The notes: a model not told the origin generated them from the letters alone. A stretch of 64,000 nt of DNA from Zavarzinia compransoris (GCF_003173055.1 NZ_QGLF01000001.1:875085-939084), one strand, 5' to 3'; counted from the stretch's first letter, positions 50,178 through 61,600 are shown. Made by a program: numbers and translations.

Positions 50178-50912
50178 TCATTCCTTGCGCGCGCCGAAGC
50201 GGCGGTCGCGCTGCTGGTATTCGCGCAGCGCCGATGCCAGTTCCTCGCGCCCGAAGTCCGGCCACAGCGTATCGACAAAGATGAATTCGGCATAGGCCGC
50301 CTGCCACAGCAGGAAATTCGACAGGCGCTTCTCGCCCGAGGTCCGGATCACCAGGTCGGGATCCGGAATGCCCGCGGTCTCCAGCCGGCTGGCGAACAGC
50401 GCCTCGTCGATCGCGGCCGGCGCCAGGCGGCCGGCGGCGACATCCTCGGCCAGGGAGCGGGCGGCACGCACGATCTCGGCCTGCCCGCCGTAGGAAATCG
50501 CCAGCGTCACCGTCAGGCGGCGGTTGTCGCGGGTCTTGCTCTCCGCCTGGTCGATCAGGCCGAGAATGTCGGGCGCGAGCCGGGCGCGGTCGCCGATCAC
50601 GCGGATGCGCACGCCGTTGGCATGGAGTTCGGCGAGGTCACGGCGGAGATAGAGCCGCAGCAGCCCCATCAGGTCGCCGATCTCCGCCTCCGGCCGCTTC
50701 CAGTTTTCCGAGGAAAAGGCATAGAGGGTCAGATATTCGATATTGAAGTCGGCCGCCGCCTCGACCACCCGGCGCACGGCTTCCGAGCCGCGCTGGTGGC
50801 CGACGACGCGGGGCAGCAGGCGCGCCTTCGCCCAGCGCCCGTTGCCGTCCATGATGACGGCGACATGGCGCGGCAGGGCCGCATCCCGTTGCTCGATCGC
50901 CGGTTTCATCAT
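50178..50912 (-). CDS. uppS: Isoprenyl transferase (undecaprenyl diphosphate synthase)
   Basis: cis-Prenyltransferase that makes the lipid carrier for peptidoglycan and polysaccharide. 244 residues; [20 protein letters not shown] with the catalytic Asp in [23 protein letters not shown] and the C-terminal [19 protein letters not shown] region ([11 protein letters not shown]). It follows frr by 34 bp in a continuous minus-strand block. Confidence 0.97.
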   Translation of the reverse strand: MMKPAIEQRDAALPRHVAVIMDGNGRWAKARLLPRVVGHQRGSEAVRRVVEAAADFNIEYLTLYAFSSENWKRPEAEIGDLMGLLRLYLRRDLAELHANGVRIRVIGDRARLAPDILGLIDQAESKTRDNRRLTVTLAISYGGQAEIVRAARSLAEDVAAGRLAPAAIDEALFASRLETAGIPDPDLVIRTSGEKRLSNFLLWQAAYAEFIFVDTLWPDFGREELASALREYQQRDRRFGARKE

Positions 50913-50946
50913 CCGGTACCGTCCCCCTGCCGGGTCCGCCCAGGGC

Positions 50947-51507
50947 TCAGACCTGCAGGATTTCCTTTTCCTTCGAAGCCAGCGCCGCGTCGATGACGGC
51001 GATCGCCTTGTCGGTCATATCCTGGACTTCGTCGGCGTAGATCTTGTGATCGTCCTCGGAAATCTTGCTGTCTTTTTCGAGCTTTTTCAGCTGATCCATG
51101 CCGTCGCGGCGCACATTGCGCACGGCGACGCGGGCCTGTTCGGTATATTTCGAGGCGAGCTTCACCATTTCCTGGCGCCGCTCCTGGTTCAGTTCCGGGA
51201 TCGGAATGCGGATCAGCGTGCCGTCGACCACCGGATTGACGCCGAGGCCGGAATTGCGGATCGCCTTCTCGACGGCCGAGACCGAGCCGCGGTCCCACAC
51301 CGAGACCGAGAGCATGCGCGACTCCGGCACCGAGATCGACGCCACCTGATTGATCGCCATCTGCGCGCCGTAAACCTCGACCGTGATCGGATCGAGCAGG
51401 TTCGGCGAAGCGCGGCCGGTGCGCAGCCCCGCGAATTCATGCTTCAGGTTCTCGACGGCGCCATTCATGCGCCGCTCGATCGCGTCGAGATCGGGCTCGT
51501 CGGACAA
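50947..51507 (-). CDS. frr: Ribosome recycling factor
   Basis: Splits post-termination ribosomes with EF-G. 186 residues, E. coli length, if begun at TTG 51507 (read as Met, then [13 protein letters not shown]). GGGGAG lies 7 nt upstream, and the length and N-terminal alignment support the TTG; starting at the first internal Met would cut 13 residues from the first helix. [14 protein letters not shown] and the C-terminal [11 protein letters not shown] helix are typical. The gene starts 4 bp after the pyrH stop. Confidence 0.95.
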   Translation of the reverse strand: MSDEPDLDAIERRMNGAVENLKHEFAGLRTGRASPNLLDPITVEVYGAQMAINQVASISVPESRMLSVSVWDRGSVSAVEKAIRNSGLGVNPVVDGTLIRIPIPELNQERRQEMVKLASKYTEQARVAVRNVRRDGMDQLKKLEKDSKISEDDHKIYADEVQDMTDKAIAVIDAALASKEKEILQV

Positions 51508-51511
51508 GGTG

Positions 51512-52231
51512 TTACTCCCCTTCCCTGATGATGGTCGATTTGGCCTCGCCGGTGAGGACGGAGACCACGGGTTCGGACAGGCTATAGACCAGGATCGGGA
51601 TGCGGTTGTCGCGGGCGAGCGCGATGGCCGAGGCATCCATGACCCGCAGGTCCCGGGCCAGCACTTCCTGATAGGTCAGTTCGTCATAGCGCGTGGCGTC
51701 CGGATCGCGCTTCGGATCGGCGGAATAGACGCCGTCGACCTGGGTCCCCTTCAGCATTACGTCGCAGCCCATCTCGATGGCGCGCAGCGTCGCCGCCGTA
51801 TCGGTGGTGAAGAAGGGATTGCCGGTGCCCGCGGCGAAGATCACCACCCTGCCCTTTTCCATGTGGCGGATGGCGCGGCGGCGGATATAGGGCTCGCACA
51901 CCGAGGTCATGGGAATGGCGGAGACGACGCGGGTCTGCAGGCCGAACTTCTCGAGCCCGCTCTGGAGCGCGAGCGCGTTCATCACCGTCGCCAGCATGCC
52001 CATGTAATCGGCGGTGGCGCGTTCCATGCCGTGGGCCGCCTTGGACAGGCCGCGGAAAATGTTGCCGCCGCCGATGACGAGGCAGATCTCGATGCCGAGG
52101 TCATAGGCCCCCTTGATGTCGCGGGCGATGCGATCCACCGTTTCCTGATCGATGCCATAGGCCTGGGCGCCCATCAGGGCCTCGCCCGAGACTTTCAGCA
52201 TGATGCGGCGGAATTTCGGCACGGTGGTCAT
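51512..52231 (-). CDS. pyrH: Uridylate kinase
   Basis: Phosphorylates UMP to UDP; hexameric amino-acid-kinase fold. 239 residues with [53 protein letters not shown] and [14 protein letters not shown]. It is separated from tsf by 185 bp and the tsf terminator, so it may have its own promoter; frr follows after 4 bp. Confidence 0.98.
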   Translation of the reverse strand: MTTVPKFRRIMLKVSGEALMGAQAYGIDQETVDRIARDIKGAYDLGIEICLVIGGGNIFRGLSKAAHGMERATADYMGMLATVMNALALQSGLEKFGLQTRVVSAIPMTSVCEPYIRRRAIRHMEKGRVVIFAAGTGNPFFTTDTAATLRAIEMGCDVMLKGTQVDGVYSADPKRDPDATRYDELTYQEVLARDLRVMDASAIALARDNRIPILVYSLSEPVVSVLTGEAKSTIIREGE

Positions 52232-52370
52232 GGGGGATCGATCCAGGCGCGAGCGGCTTCCGGCCCGGCCGGGCGGCCGGGCTGGTCACGGGGTATATCA
52301 TCTGACCGGCGGCCGGCCAACGGGAACGGCCGCTGATGGCGAATTTGTTTCTGGCGCCGAATCCGGGCAC

Positions 52371-52401
52371 AAAAAAGGCCCGGCGCCGCAAGCGCCGGGC
52401 C
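52371..52401 (-). terminator. Intrinsic terminator after tsf
   Basis: Ten-bp stem GGCCCGGCGC/GCGCCGGGCC (52377-52401) with a 5-nt loop, followed on the minus strand by six Ts (52376-52371). It lies 16 bp after the tsf stop and separates rpsB-tsf from pyrH-frr. Confidence 0.9.
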
Positions 52402-52416
52402 CTTGTTGCCGGTCGG

Positions 52417-53343
52417 TCAGCGGGCGGCCTGCGCGGCCACTTCGGCGGCGAAGTCGGAGACCTGCTTCTCGATGCCTTCGCCGAGCGCGTAGCGGACGAA
52501 GCCGGTGACCTTGATCGGGCTGCCGGCGTCCTTGGCAGCGGCCTCGACGGCCTTGCTCACCTTGGTCTCGCCGTCGATGATGAAGACCTGCTCCAGGAGC
52601 ACGACTTCCTCATAGTACTTGCGGATGCGGCCTTCGATCATCTTCTCGATGATATTGTCCGGCTTGCCCGAGGCGCGGGCCTGTTCGGTCAGCACGTCAC
52701 GCTCGCGGGCGATCAGCGACTGGTCGAGCGAGGCGACGTCCAGCGAGGCCGGGTTGGTGGCCGCGATGTGCATGGCGATCTGCTTGCCCAGCACTTCCAG
52801 CTTGTCGGCCGGCGCCGCCGATTCGAGGGCGACGAGCACGCCGATGCGGCCAAGGCCCGGGGCCGTGGCGGAATGGATGTAGGACGCGACCACGCCCTGC
52901 GGCACTTCGAGAACCGAAGCGCGGCGCAGGTTCATGTTCTCGCCGATGGTGGCGATCAGGTTGGTCAGCTCGTCCTTCACCGGCTTGTCCGCGCCCGGAT
53001 AGGCCGCGGCGGCGACCGCCTCGATGTCCGAGCCGGCATCGATCGCGACCTGGGCGACGGTCGCGACGAACGACTGGAACGCCGGGTTGCGGGCGACGAA
53101 GTCGGTTTCCGAGTTCACTTCGACGACGGCGGCCTTGGCGCCGTTCGAGGCGACCGCGACGAGGCCTTCCGCGGCGACGCGGTCGGCCTTCTTGGCGGCG
53201 GCCGACAGGCCCTTCTTGCGCAGCCAGTCGATCGCCTGCTCGATGTCGCCGCCGTTTTCGGCCAACGCCTTCTTGCAGTCCATCATGCCGGCGCCGGTCT
53301 TCGTGCGCAGGTCCTTCACGAGGGCCGCTGAAACCTCAGCCAT
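52417..53343 (-). CDS. tsf: Elongation factor Ts
   Basis: Nucleotide exchange factor of EF-Tu. 308 residues: N-terminal UBA-like part ([19 protein letters not shown]), the core with [13 protein letters not shown], and C-terminal dimerisation/coiled-coil part. It follows rpsB by 48 bp and ends at a strong terminator. Confidence 0.98.
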   Translation of the reverse strand: MAEVSAALVKDLRTKTGAGMMDCKKALAENGGDIEQAIDWLRKKGLSAAAKKADRVAAEGLVAVASNGAKAAVVEVNSETDFVARNPAFQSFVATVAQVAIDAGSDIEAVAAAAYPGADKPVKDELTNLIATIGENMNLRRASVLEVPQGVVASYIHSATAPGLGRIGVLVALESAAPADKLEVLGKQIAMHIAATNPASLDVASLDQSLIARERDVLTEQARASGKPDNIIEKMIEGRIRKYYEEVVLLEQVFIIDGETKVSKAVEAAAKDAGSPIKVTGFVRYALGEGIEKQVSDFAAEVAAQAAR

Positions 53344-53391
53344 GGGATCTACCTTTCTGTCGGTTCTGCGATCAGGAGCGGGGCCCGGGCT

Positions 53392-54195
53392 TTACGCCTG
53401 GGCCGCCTCGCCCGAGGCTTCGGCCTCGGCGGCCTGGAGGGCGGCTTCTTCCGCCTCGACATCGACCAGCTCTTCAATGCCGCCGATGTCGACGCCGGCC
53501 GCGGTCAGCTCGGCCTGAATGCCGTCGAGGACCGCGCGGGCGACCAGATCGCAATAGGTGGTGACGGCGCGCAGCGCGTCGTCATTGCCCGGCACCGGAT
53601 AGGTGATGCCGGCCGGGTTGGAATTGCTGTCGACGATCGCGACCACCGGGATGCCCAGCTTGTTGGCTTCCTGGATGGCGATGTCTTCCTTGTTGGTGTC
53701 GATGATGAAGATGATGTCGGGCAGGCCGCCCATCTCCTTGATGCCGCCGAGCGCGCGTTCCAGCTTTTCCTTCTCGCGCTGCAGGTTCAGCTGCTCCTTC
53801 TTGGTGAGGCCGAGCGCCTCGCCCTGGAGCTGCTCGTCGAGCGACTTCAGGCGCTTGATCGACTGGGAGATGGTCTTCCAGTTGGTCAGCATGCCGCCGA
53901 GCCAGCGGTGGTTCACGTAATACTGGCCGCAGCGGGCCGCCCCATCGGCGATCGGCTGCTGGGCGGTGCGCTTGGTGCCGACGAAGAGCACGCGGCCGCC
54001 GCCGGCGACGACGTCGCGAATCGCCTGCAGCGCGCGGTGCAGCATCGGCACCGTCTGGCCCAGGTCGATGATGTGGATATTGTTGCGCACGCCGAACAGG
54101 AACGGCGCCATGCGCGGGTTCCAGCGGTGAGTCTGGTGACCGAAGTGAACGCCGGCTTCGAGGAGCTGGCGCATGGAGAACGAAGGAACGGCCAT
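53392..54195 (-). CDS. rpsB: 30S ribosomal protein S2
   Basis: 267 residues from ATG 54195 ([21 protein letters not shown]). [15 protein letters not shown] and [23 protein letters not shown] (piece: [12 protein letters not shown]) are signatures. The C-terminal tail is alanine/glutamate-rich. The leader upstream contains a GTCCGGA/TCCGGAC hairpin (54234-54249), which may be part of S2 autoregulation, though this is only suggestive. Confidence 0.98.
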   Translation of the reverse strand: MAVPSFSMRQLLEAGVHFGHQTHRWNPRMAPFLFGVRNNIHIIDLGQTVPMLHRALQAIRDVVAGGGRVLFVGTKRTAQQPIADGAARCGQYYVNHRWLGGMLTNWKTISQSIKRLKSLDEQLQGEALGLTKKEQLNLQREKEKLERALGGIKEMGGLPDIIFIIDTNKEDIAIQEANKLGIPVVAIVDSNSNPAGITYPVPGNDDALRAVTTYCDLVARAVLDGIQAELTAAGVDIGGIEELVDVEAEEAALQAAEAEASGEAAQA

Positions 54196-54307
54196 GATCT
54201 GTACCTTTTCCGGTTGAGCCTCCGTGGGATGTCGTCCGGAAATCCGGACACCGGAGCGACGGCGGAACCCTTCCGCAGCCGCAAACCCCACGTGTGGAAT
54301 GGCGCGC

Positions 54308-54336
54308 CTATTACCCCCAATACCCGGCAAAAGCAA
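54308..54336 (-). promoter_or_regulatory. Candidate rpsB promoter
   Basis: Minus-strand TTGCTT (54336-54331), 17-nt spacer, TAATAG (54313-54308), 113 bp before the rpsB start codon. Confidence 0.45.
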
Positions 54337-54393
54337 GGTTCAAAACCGCATGGGGCGGTGCCGGGGGGCCGGCAATTGTCAACAAGCCGACAT

Positions 54394-54422
54394 TTGAGCG
54401 GCGCCTGTTCTGGCATTATAGC
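54394..54422 (+). promoter_or_regulatory. Candidate promoter of the ketopantoate reductase-like gene
   Basis: TTGAGC (54394-54399), 17-nt spacer, TATAGC (54417-54422), 45 bp before the ATG at 54467. Just downstream AATACGTGGG occurs twice (near 54426 and 54441). Confidence 0.4.
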
Positions 54423-54466
54423 CAAAATACGTGGGCCAGAATACGTGGGGAGAGGACGGCAGGATC

Positions 54467-55489
54467 ATGACCGGCAACAAGCGTATCGCCATCCTGGGGG
54501 CGGGGCTGATCGGCGGCTATGTCGGCGGGCGCCTGGCCGCCGCCGGAGCCGACGTCACCTTCATCGGCCGGCCGCGCCAGATCGAGGCCCTGCGCGCCCA
54601 CGGCCTGACCGTGACCGATCTCGACGGCCGACGGTTCGGCATCGAGGCGGCGGCGCTTCAGTTGGCCACGACGCCCGAGGCGCTGGCCGGCGCCGACCTG
54701 ATTTTCCTCGCCGTGAAAAGCCCGGCGACCGAGGCGGCGGCGGCCGATATCGCCGCCCACGCCCGGCCGGACGCCGCGGTCGTCAGCCTCCAGAACGGCG
54801 TCTCCAACCCGGAGCGCCTGCGCGCCCTGCTGCCGGGCCGGACCGTGCTGGCCGGCATGGTGCCCTTCAATGTGGCCGAACCCGCCCCCGGGCACCTGCA
54901 CCAGGGCACCAGCGGCGCCATCGCGATCGAGGACCATCCGGCGATCCAGGCGGTGATGCCCGCCTTCGCCGCCGCGGGCCTGACCGTCTCCCTGCATCGC
55001 GCCATGACGGCGGTGCTCTGGGCCAAGCTGCTGATCAACCTCAACAATGCGGTGAATGCCCTGTCCGGCCTGCCGCTGGCGGCGCAGCTGGCCGCGCGGG
55101 ATTATCGCCGCGCCGTCGCACTGTGCCAGCGCGAGGCGCTTTCCCTGCTAAAGCTGGCCGGCATCGCGCCCGCGCAATTGGGCCCGCTGCCGCCCCGGCA
55201 CATGCCGCTGGTGCTGTCCCTGCCCGACTGGCTGTTCCGCCGGGTCAGCGCCCGGGGCGGCGCGCCCCGGGTGGACCGCCACGCCCGTTCGTCCATGGCC
55301 GACGATCTGGCCGCCGGGCGCCGCACCGAAGTCGATTACATCAACGGCGAAATCCTGGCCCTGGCCGCCGGGCTGGGCCGGCGCGCCCCGGTCAACCAGC
55401 GGATCATCGCCCTGATCCGTGCCGCCGAACAGGGCGCCGCCCCCTGGAGTGCCCCCGCCCTCTACCGCGATCTGCGCCGGCAAGCCTGA
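54467..55489 (+). CDS. panE: 2-dehydropantoate 2-reductase family protein
   Basis: NADPH-dependent ketopantoate reductase family (ApbA/PanE). 340 residues from ATG 54467; Rossmann motif AILGAGLIGGYVGGRLA, VKSPATEAA, SLQNGVSNPERL, LWAKLLINLNNAVNAL with the catalytic Lys, and the C-terminal MADDLAAGRRTEVDYINGEI (pieces: SSMADDLAAGRRTEVDYING). The family also includes reductases of other 2-keto acids, so a role in pantothenate synthesis is likely but not certain. The gene is divergent from rpsB. Confidence 0.87.
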   Translation: MTGNKRIAILGAGLIGGYVGGRLAAAGADVTFIGRPRQIEALRAHGLTVTDLDGRRFGIEAAALQLATTPEALAGADLIFLAVKSPATEAAAADIAAHARPDAAVVSLQNGVSNPERLRALLPGRTVLAGMVPFNVAEPAPGHLHQGTSGAIAIEDHPAIQAVMPAFAAAGLTVSLHRAMTAVLWAKLLINLNNAVNALSGLPLAAQLAARDYRRAVALCQREALSLLKLAGIAPAQLGPLPPRHMPLVLSLPDWLFRRVSARGGAPRVDRHARSSMADDLAAGRRTEVDYINGEILALAAGLGRRAPVNQRIIALIRAAEQGAAPWSAPALYRDLRRQA

Positions 55490-55574
55490 CCTGCCCCAGC
55501 CCGGCGCCAATCCTCGTTGTCCGGTTCGAATCCGCCGATTACACCAGGACAATCTGGTCATCGGGGGCGTCTTC

Positions 55575-57995
55575 GTGGGTCTGTTGCGGCGTGGGGTAAT
55601 GGCGGTCGGCAGTACCGCCTTGGTGTTCGGTGCAGCCCACGGCCTGGCGGAGACAGCCGATCCCGCCGACTCGGCAGCCGCAGCCCTCTCCGCCGCCGCC
55701 CCGGTGATCGTCATCGAGTTGGACCCGGTCGAGGTGACGGCGCGGCGACGGCCGGAAATGGCGGCGGATGTGCCCCTGCCCGTCTCCGTGGTCTCGGGTG
55801 AGACCCTGAAGGCGCGGGCGACGGATTCGGCCGGCCAGTTCTATACCCAGATCCCGAACGCCCAGGTCTTCACCCCCAGCTATCGCAATGCCAGTTTCTC
55901 GATCCGGGGCCTCGGCAATTCGCTGGCGACGGAGGGACTTGAAAGTGCGGTCGGCGTTTTCGTCGACGGGGTCTACCGCGCCCGGCCCGGCGCCCTAACC
56001 GCCACGCTCTTCGATCTCGACCGGATCGAGGTCATGCGCGGCCCCCAGGGCACGACGTTCGGGCGGAACACCTCGGCCGGCGCCCTGTCGATCACCACCG
56101 CCCCGCCCGACTTCGAGCCCGGCGGCTGGCTGCGCCTGTCCTATGGCCATTACGACTATGGCCAGGTCCAGGCCGTGGTGACTGGCCCGGTCTCGGACAC
56201 GGTGGCGCTGCGCCTGTCGAGCACCTACACACGGCGGGACGGTTTCGTCGAGAATACCAATCCGGCATCGCGCGCCGCCCGGGATTTGAACGATTACAAC
56301 GATCTCTCGCTACGCGGGCAGGTGCTGTGGGTGCCGGACGACCGTTTCAGCCTGCGCCTGATCGTCGATCACAGCGAGCAGGACGGCGATTGCTGCGTCC
56401 AGCTTCTCTCCCACGCCATCACCACCCAGCCGGACGGCAGCCCCTTTCCCAACGGCTATGCCGAGCGCCTGGCCCGGGTCGGCTATGATCCCGGCCCCCT
56501 CGATTCCAGCCGCCGGGAGAGCAGCGTCGATGCCCCGCAGACGAGCCAGATGTCGGAAGACGGCATCGCCGCCGAAGTGCAGTGGGAAATCGGCGATCAT
56601 CTCCTGACCGCGATCACCGCCTGGCGGCGCTGGCGCTTCGAGCCGCATTTCGACGGCGACTACAATGCCACCGATGCCGTGCGCCAGTTCGGCACCTCGG
56701 TCGACCAGCAGCAATTCTCCCAGGAAATCCGCCTCGCCTCCCGCGGGGGGGAAACGATCGACACTCTCGTCGGCGCCTATTATTTCCGCCAGGACAGCGA
56801 AAGCCTGCAAACCATCGAACTCGGTGCGGACGCCGGGCCGACACTGGCGAATTTCACCGGCATCGCCCCGATCGACCGATTGCTCCTCTACCCGGAGGCG
56901 AGCCGGCTGTTCGACGGTTTCACCGATCATCAGGCGGCCAGCCCCAGGACCGAAAGCCTGGCCGGCTTCGGCCAGGCGACCTGGAACATCGACCAGCGCT
57001 TCGCCCTGACCGCGGGGCTCCGCTATACCGCCGACTGGCGCGAGGGGGATTTCCGCGCCTGGCAGAGCGGCGGCGGCAGCATCCTCGGCCTTGGCATCGA
57101 GGCCCTGGACGATCTGGCGCGGCAGTCCTTCTTCAAGCCCGGCGCCTTCAGCGAGCGGACTTGGCAAGACAATCTGTCGGGCCTGTTCAGCGCCGGCTGG
57201 CACCTGACCGAGAGCGTTCTCGCCTATGCCCTGGTCGCGACCGGCTACAAGGCGGGCGGGATCAATTTCGCCTCGGTCAGCGACGGGGTCAGCCGCCGCG
57301 TCGCCCCGGAAAAGACCACGAGCTATGAACTGGGCCTGAAGGCCGGCCTGTTCGACCAGCGCCTGCAGGTGAACACCGCGCTCTATTGGACGATCGTCGA
57401 CGACTACCAGTCGTCCCTGGTCGATCGCACCACCTTCACCACCTATCTCGGCAATGTCGGGCGCCTGCGCGCCCGCGGCATCGAGGTGGAGGTGGAGGCG
57501 ATCCCGCTCGACGGCCTCCGCCTGACCGGCTCCGTCTCCTACAACGACACCAAGATCCTGTCCTACGCCGATGCCCCCTGCCCGCCCGAGCAGGCGGTGG
57601 CGGCCGGCCGGCTCTGCACCGCCGATCTGGCCGGCCGGCGCCTGCGCGCCGCCCCGCTGTGGACCGCCTTCGTCAGCGCCGACTATGCCCGCCCGCTGGG
57701 CACCTGGGCGGGCAACGCATTGATCGGCTTCATCGGCGCGAGCTATGCCTATCGTTCAAGCTACAACACCGATCCGTCGTCGCGGGAAACCATCGTGCCC
57801 GCCTTCGGCCTCGCCGACGCCCGCCTCGGCCTCGGCAGTGCCGACGAGCGCTGGCGCGCCAGCCTCTGGGTGCGCAACCTGTTCGACGAGAATTACTTCA
57901 CCGCCGCCGCCGGCCTGCCCTACAACGTCGGCGCCGTGGTCGTCGTCCCCGGCGATCCCCGCACCTTCGGCCTGACGGTGGAATACCGATTCTGA
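55575..57995 (+). CDS. TonB-dependent outer-membrane receptor
   Basis: Energy-dependent importer, about 806 residues from GTG 55575, which gives a signal peptide with two arginines before the hydrophobic core (LLRRGVMAVGSTALVFGAAHGLA); ATG 55599 would leave the signal without charge. A TonB-box-like IELDPVEVTARRR is followed by the plug (PLPVSVVSGETL ... IEVMRGPQGTTFGRNTSAGALSI in pieces) and a 22-strand barrel ending in VEYRF. The plug and barrel resemble siderophore/vitamin or sugar receptors of the FecA-like/sphingomonad type; the ligand is unknown. No regulator or transporter genes flank it. Confidence 0.93.
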   Translation: MGLLRRGVMAVGSTALVFGAAHGLAETADPADSAAAALSAAAPVIVIELDPVEVTARRRPEMAADVPLPVSVVSGETLKARATDSAGQFYTQIPNAQVFTPSYRNASFSIRGLGNSLATEGLESAVGVFVDGVYRARPGALTATLFDLDRIEVMRGPQGTTFGRNTSAGALSITTAPPDFEPGGWLRLSYGHYDYGQVQAVVTGPVSDTVALRLSSTYTRRDGFVENTNPASRAARDLNDYNDLSLRGQVLWVPDDRFSLRLIVDHSEQDGDCCVQLLSHAITTQPDGSPFPNGYAERLARVGYDPGPLDSSRRESSVDAPQTSQMSEDGIAAEVQWEIGDHLLTAITAWRRWRFEPHFDGDYNATDAVRQFGTSVDQQQFSQEIRLASRGGETIDTLVGAYYFRQDSESLQTIELGADAGPTLANFTGIAPIDRLLLYPEASRLFDGFTDHQAASPRTESLAGFGQATWNIDQRFALTAGLRYTADWREGDFRAWQSGGGSILGLGIEALDDLARQSFFKPGAFSERTWQDNLSGLFSAGWHLTESVLAYALVATGYKAGGINFASVSDGVSRRVAPEKTTSYELGLKAGLFDQRLQVNTALYWTIVDDYQSSLVDRTTFTTYLGNVGRLRARGIEVEVEAIPLDGLRLTGSVSYNDTKILSYADAPCPPEQAVAAGRLCTADLAGRRLRAAPLWTAFVSADYARPLGTWAGNALIGFIGASYAYRSSYNTDPSSRETIVPAFGLADARLGLGSADERWRASLWVRNLFDENYFTAAAGLPYNVGAVVVVPGDPRTFGLTVEYRF

Positions 57996-58056
57996 AATAA
58001 TAAATACAACTTCATCGTTTAAATTATAAAAATCCCCGGCGATAACTATTGATTCT

Positions 58057-58590
58057 TCAATAAATACTCCTGGTAATTTCTTCAATTTCTTCGCAGGAGA
58101 GATACGTATCGGGGATACTTCCGGTCCTCTCTACGTTCTGCCCGACATAGGTTGTGGCGCCTTGCGCCCGATCCTCTGGTGAATTGACAACTTGGCCATA
58201 GTCGATCAACGCTCGCATCGCCATTAAAAGGAGAGATGTTCTCTCGTTGTCGCTCAAGGCGCTTTGCGCTGGGTAAATCGAGGGATAACCGCCAATACGC
58301 CTGAATTCCATGTCAAGAAATGCCATTGAGGTAAAACCGAATATGAAGAATGACCTTTTCCTCCAATCTCCGCCAATGAATGAACTGGATACGTTTAGAA
58401 AAATCGACTTACCTGCGCTTACAAAGCAAAAAACCCGATGATAATCTCCCTTATCCCTGTTCTCATCCTTAAATAAATACGAGAGATAAGAGCCTCCATC
58501 TCGGTCGATAGCAAATTTGCTACCAGCCCCGCGCCATTTCCGGCCACTGGCCAGAACGATTTCCGGCGCATCTTCGATCAGGTACGGCAT
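58057..58590 (-). CDS. Hypothetical protein of unknown function, AT-rich
   Basis: 177 residues from ATG 58590. I do not recognise the family. It has no signal peptide or membrane helix; a hydrophobic aromatic stretch (WRKRSFFIFGFTSMAFLDMEF in pieces) lies in the middle and the C-terminus is acidic. The gene and the 60 bp to the left are clearly more AT-rich than all neighbours, and codon use includes many A/T-ending codons. This points to recent acquisition or an orphan. It stands between the TonB receptor and dnaE without an evident partner. Confidence 0.6.
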   Translation of the reverse strand: MPYLIEDAPEIVLASGRKWRGAGSKFAIDRDGGSYLSYLFKDENRDKGDYHRVFCFVSAGKSIFLNVSSSFIGGDWRKRSFFIFGFTSMAFLDMEFRRIGGYPSIYPAQSALSDNERTSLLLMAMRALIDYGQVVNSPEDRAQGATTYVGQNVERTGSIPDTYLSCEEIEEITRSIY

Positions 58591-58643
58591 CTGTCCGCGC
58601 TCCCGAGTTTGAAGGCCGCGGCCGGGATCGCCACCAGGTACCG

Positions 58644-61600
58644 CTACAGTTCCACCACCCGCTCGATCCCCGGCATGGAGCGCAGATTCTGGACGATCGA
58701 GGGGCTGACGGCGAAGCGGTCCGGCAACTCGAACTCCAACTCCCGCTCCTCCTCGGGAAAGCCGAGGACGAGGGCGATGCGGCCCTTGCCCTTGGGCACC
58801 TTGGCCAGCATTCCCTTCATCCCCTCCGCCGCCTTGGCGTCGGCGAGATAGAGGCGGACACCGGCGGCGCTGTTGGCCACCACCTTGTCCAGCGACTGAA
58901 TGCTCTGGGTCATCATGCGGACCATCTCGCCGTCGATCCGGCCCTCGACCTCGACCAGCACCGGCGTGCCGGGTTCGAGCAGGTCGCGGCTCATCACCAG
59001 GACCTCGGAAAAGACCGTCAGCTCGACCACGCCGCTCTGGTCCGTCAGCTTGACGAAGGCGAAGCGGTTGCCGCTCTTCGCGACTTTTTCCTGGCGCGAG
59101 AGGACGATGCCGGCGATGCGCAGCTTGCTCTGGCCGCCGGCGATGCGCCGCTCCACCTGGCCGAGCCGGGTGATCCCCAGGCGGTCCAGCGACTTGCCGT
59201 AGCCGTCCATCGGGTGCGCCGAGAGATAGAAGCCGATCGCCTCGAATTCATTGGCCGACTGGTCCATGGCCGACCAGGGCGGCACCGCCGGCAGGGCCAG
59301 GGTGTCGGCAGGCCCCGCCGCCCCGCCGCCGAACAGGCTTTCCTGCTGCGATTCGCGCTCCCGCGTGGCGACATCGGCAAAGCGCACCACCGCTTCCGCC
59401 CCGGTGCAGACCCGTGCCCGGTTCTTTTCCAGGCTGTCGAAGGCGCCGGCCTTGGCCAGGTTTTCGACCTGGCGGCGGTTCAGCCACTTGGGGTCCAGCC
59501 GGTTGGCGAAATCCGCCACGGATTTGAACAGGCCGTTGCTCTTGCGCTCGGTCAGGACTTTCTCGATCGCGTCATGGCCGATGATCTTGATCGCGGCCAG
59601 CGCATAGCGGATGGCATAGCTGCCGCCGTCCTGCGCCTCGACCGCGAAATCGGCGTCGGAACGGTTGATGTCGGGCTGGAGCAGCGGGATCTTCATCCGC
59701 CCTAGTTCCTGGCGGAAGACGTTCAGCTTGTCCGTATTCGCAAGGTCGAGGGTCATGATCGCGGCCATGAATTCGACCGGGTAATTGGCCTTCAGATAGG
59801 CGGTGTGATAGGCGACCAGGGCATAGGCGACGGCGTGGCTCTTGTTGAAGCCGTAGCCGGCGAATTTGTTGACGAGGTCGAAGATCTCATCCGCCTTCTT
59901 CGGGTCGACGCCGCGCGCCTCCGCGCCCTGCACGAAGCGGATGCGCTGCTGGTCCATCTCCTCCTTGATCTTCTTGCCCATGGCGCGGCGGAGCAGGTCC
60001 GCCTCGCCCAGCGAATAGCCGGCCAGGATCTGGGCGATCTGCATCACCTGTTCCTGGTAGATGATGACGCCGTAGGTTTCCTTCAGTACCCCTTCGAGCT
60101 TGGGGTGCAGGTAGTCCGGCGCCTCCTCCCCGTGCTTGCAGGCGATGTATTTCGGGATATTGTCCATCGGGCCCGGGCGGTAGAGCGCGACCATGGCGAC
60201 GATGTCTTCGAAACAGTCGGGCTTCAGCTTTTTCAGCGCATCGCGCATGCCGGACGATTCGAGCTGGAACACGCCGACCGTGTCGCCCCTGGCCAGGATC
60301 TCGTAGCTTTTCTTGTCTTCGAGCGCGGTCGCGGCCAGATCGATGGTGATGCCCCGGTTGGCGATCAGGCGCACGGCCAGATCCAGCACGGTCAGGGTCT
60401 TCAGGCCCAGGAAGTCGAACTTGATCAGGCCCGCCGGCTCCACCCATTTCATGTTGTATTGGGTGACCAGCATGTCGGAGCGCGGATCGCGGTAAAGCGG
60501 CACGAGATCGACCAGCGGCCGGTCGCCGATCACCACGCCGGCGGCATGGGTCGAGGCATGGCGATAGAGCCCTTCCAGCTTCAGGGCGATATCGATCAGG
60601 CGCTTGACCGTCTCGTCCTCGTCCCGGGCCTGCTGGAGCCGGGGCTCCATCTCGATCGCCTGTTCCAGGGTGACCGGGTTGGCCGGATTGTTCGGCACCA
60701 TCTTGGCCAGCTTGTCGATCTGCCCGAGCGGCATTTCGAGCACGCGGCCGACGTCGCGCATCACCGCGCGGGCTTGCAGCTTACCGAAGGTGATGATCTG
60801 GGCGACCTTGTCCTGGCCGTATTTCTCGACCACGTAGCGGATCACGCGGTCGCGCTTGTCCTGGCAGAAGTCGATGTCGAAGTCGGGCATGGACACGCGC
60901 TCGGGGTTCAGGAACCGCTCGAACAGCAGGCCGAAGCGCAAGGGATCCACATCCGTGATCTGCAAGGCCCAGGCGACCAGCGAACCCGCCCCCGACCCGC
61001 GCCCCGGCCCCACCGGGATGCCCTGGCGCTTCGCCCATTGGATGAAGTCGGACACGATCAGGAAATAGCCGGGGAATTTCATCCTGATGATGATCCCCAG
61101 CTCGAATTCCAAGCGTTCCCAATAGGGTACGGCGGTTTCCTTGCGCTTTTCCTCATCCATTTCAGGCGTGAAGACATGTTTCGCGAGGCGCATGTGCAGG
61201 CCCTCGGTCGCCGTGCGGCGCAATTCGCTGATCTCGTCGTGGCCCTCGCCGCAGGGAAAGGGCGGCAGCAGGGGGCCGCGGGTCTTGGCGCGGACCGCAC
61301 AGCGCCTTGCGATCACCAGGGTATTGTCCACAGCCTCCGGCAGGTCGGCGAAAAGCTCGCGCATCTCCTCGGCGGATCGGAAGCGATGCCCGGGGGTCAG
61401 GCGCCGGCGTTCCGTATTGCCGACGGTCGAGCCCTCGGCGATGCACAGCAGCGCGTCATGGGCGGCATAGGCGCCCTCGTCGGCGAAATAGCAGTCGTTG
61501 GTTGCGACCAGGGGCAGGTTGCGTTCATAGGCAAGGTCGATCAGGTCGGCTTCGGTCGCCTCCTCGTCTTCCATGCCGTGGCGCTGGATCTCGATATAGA

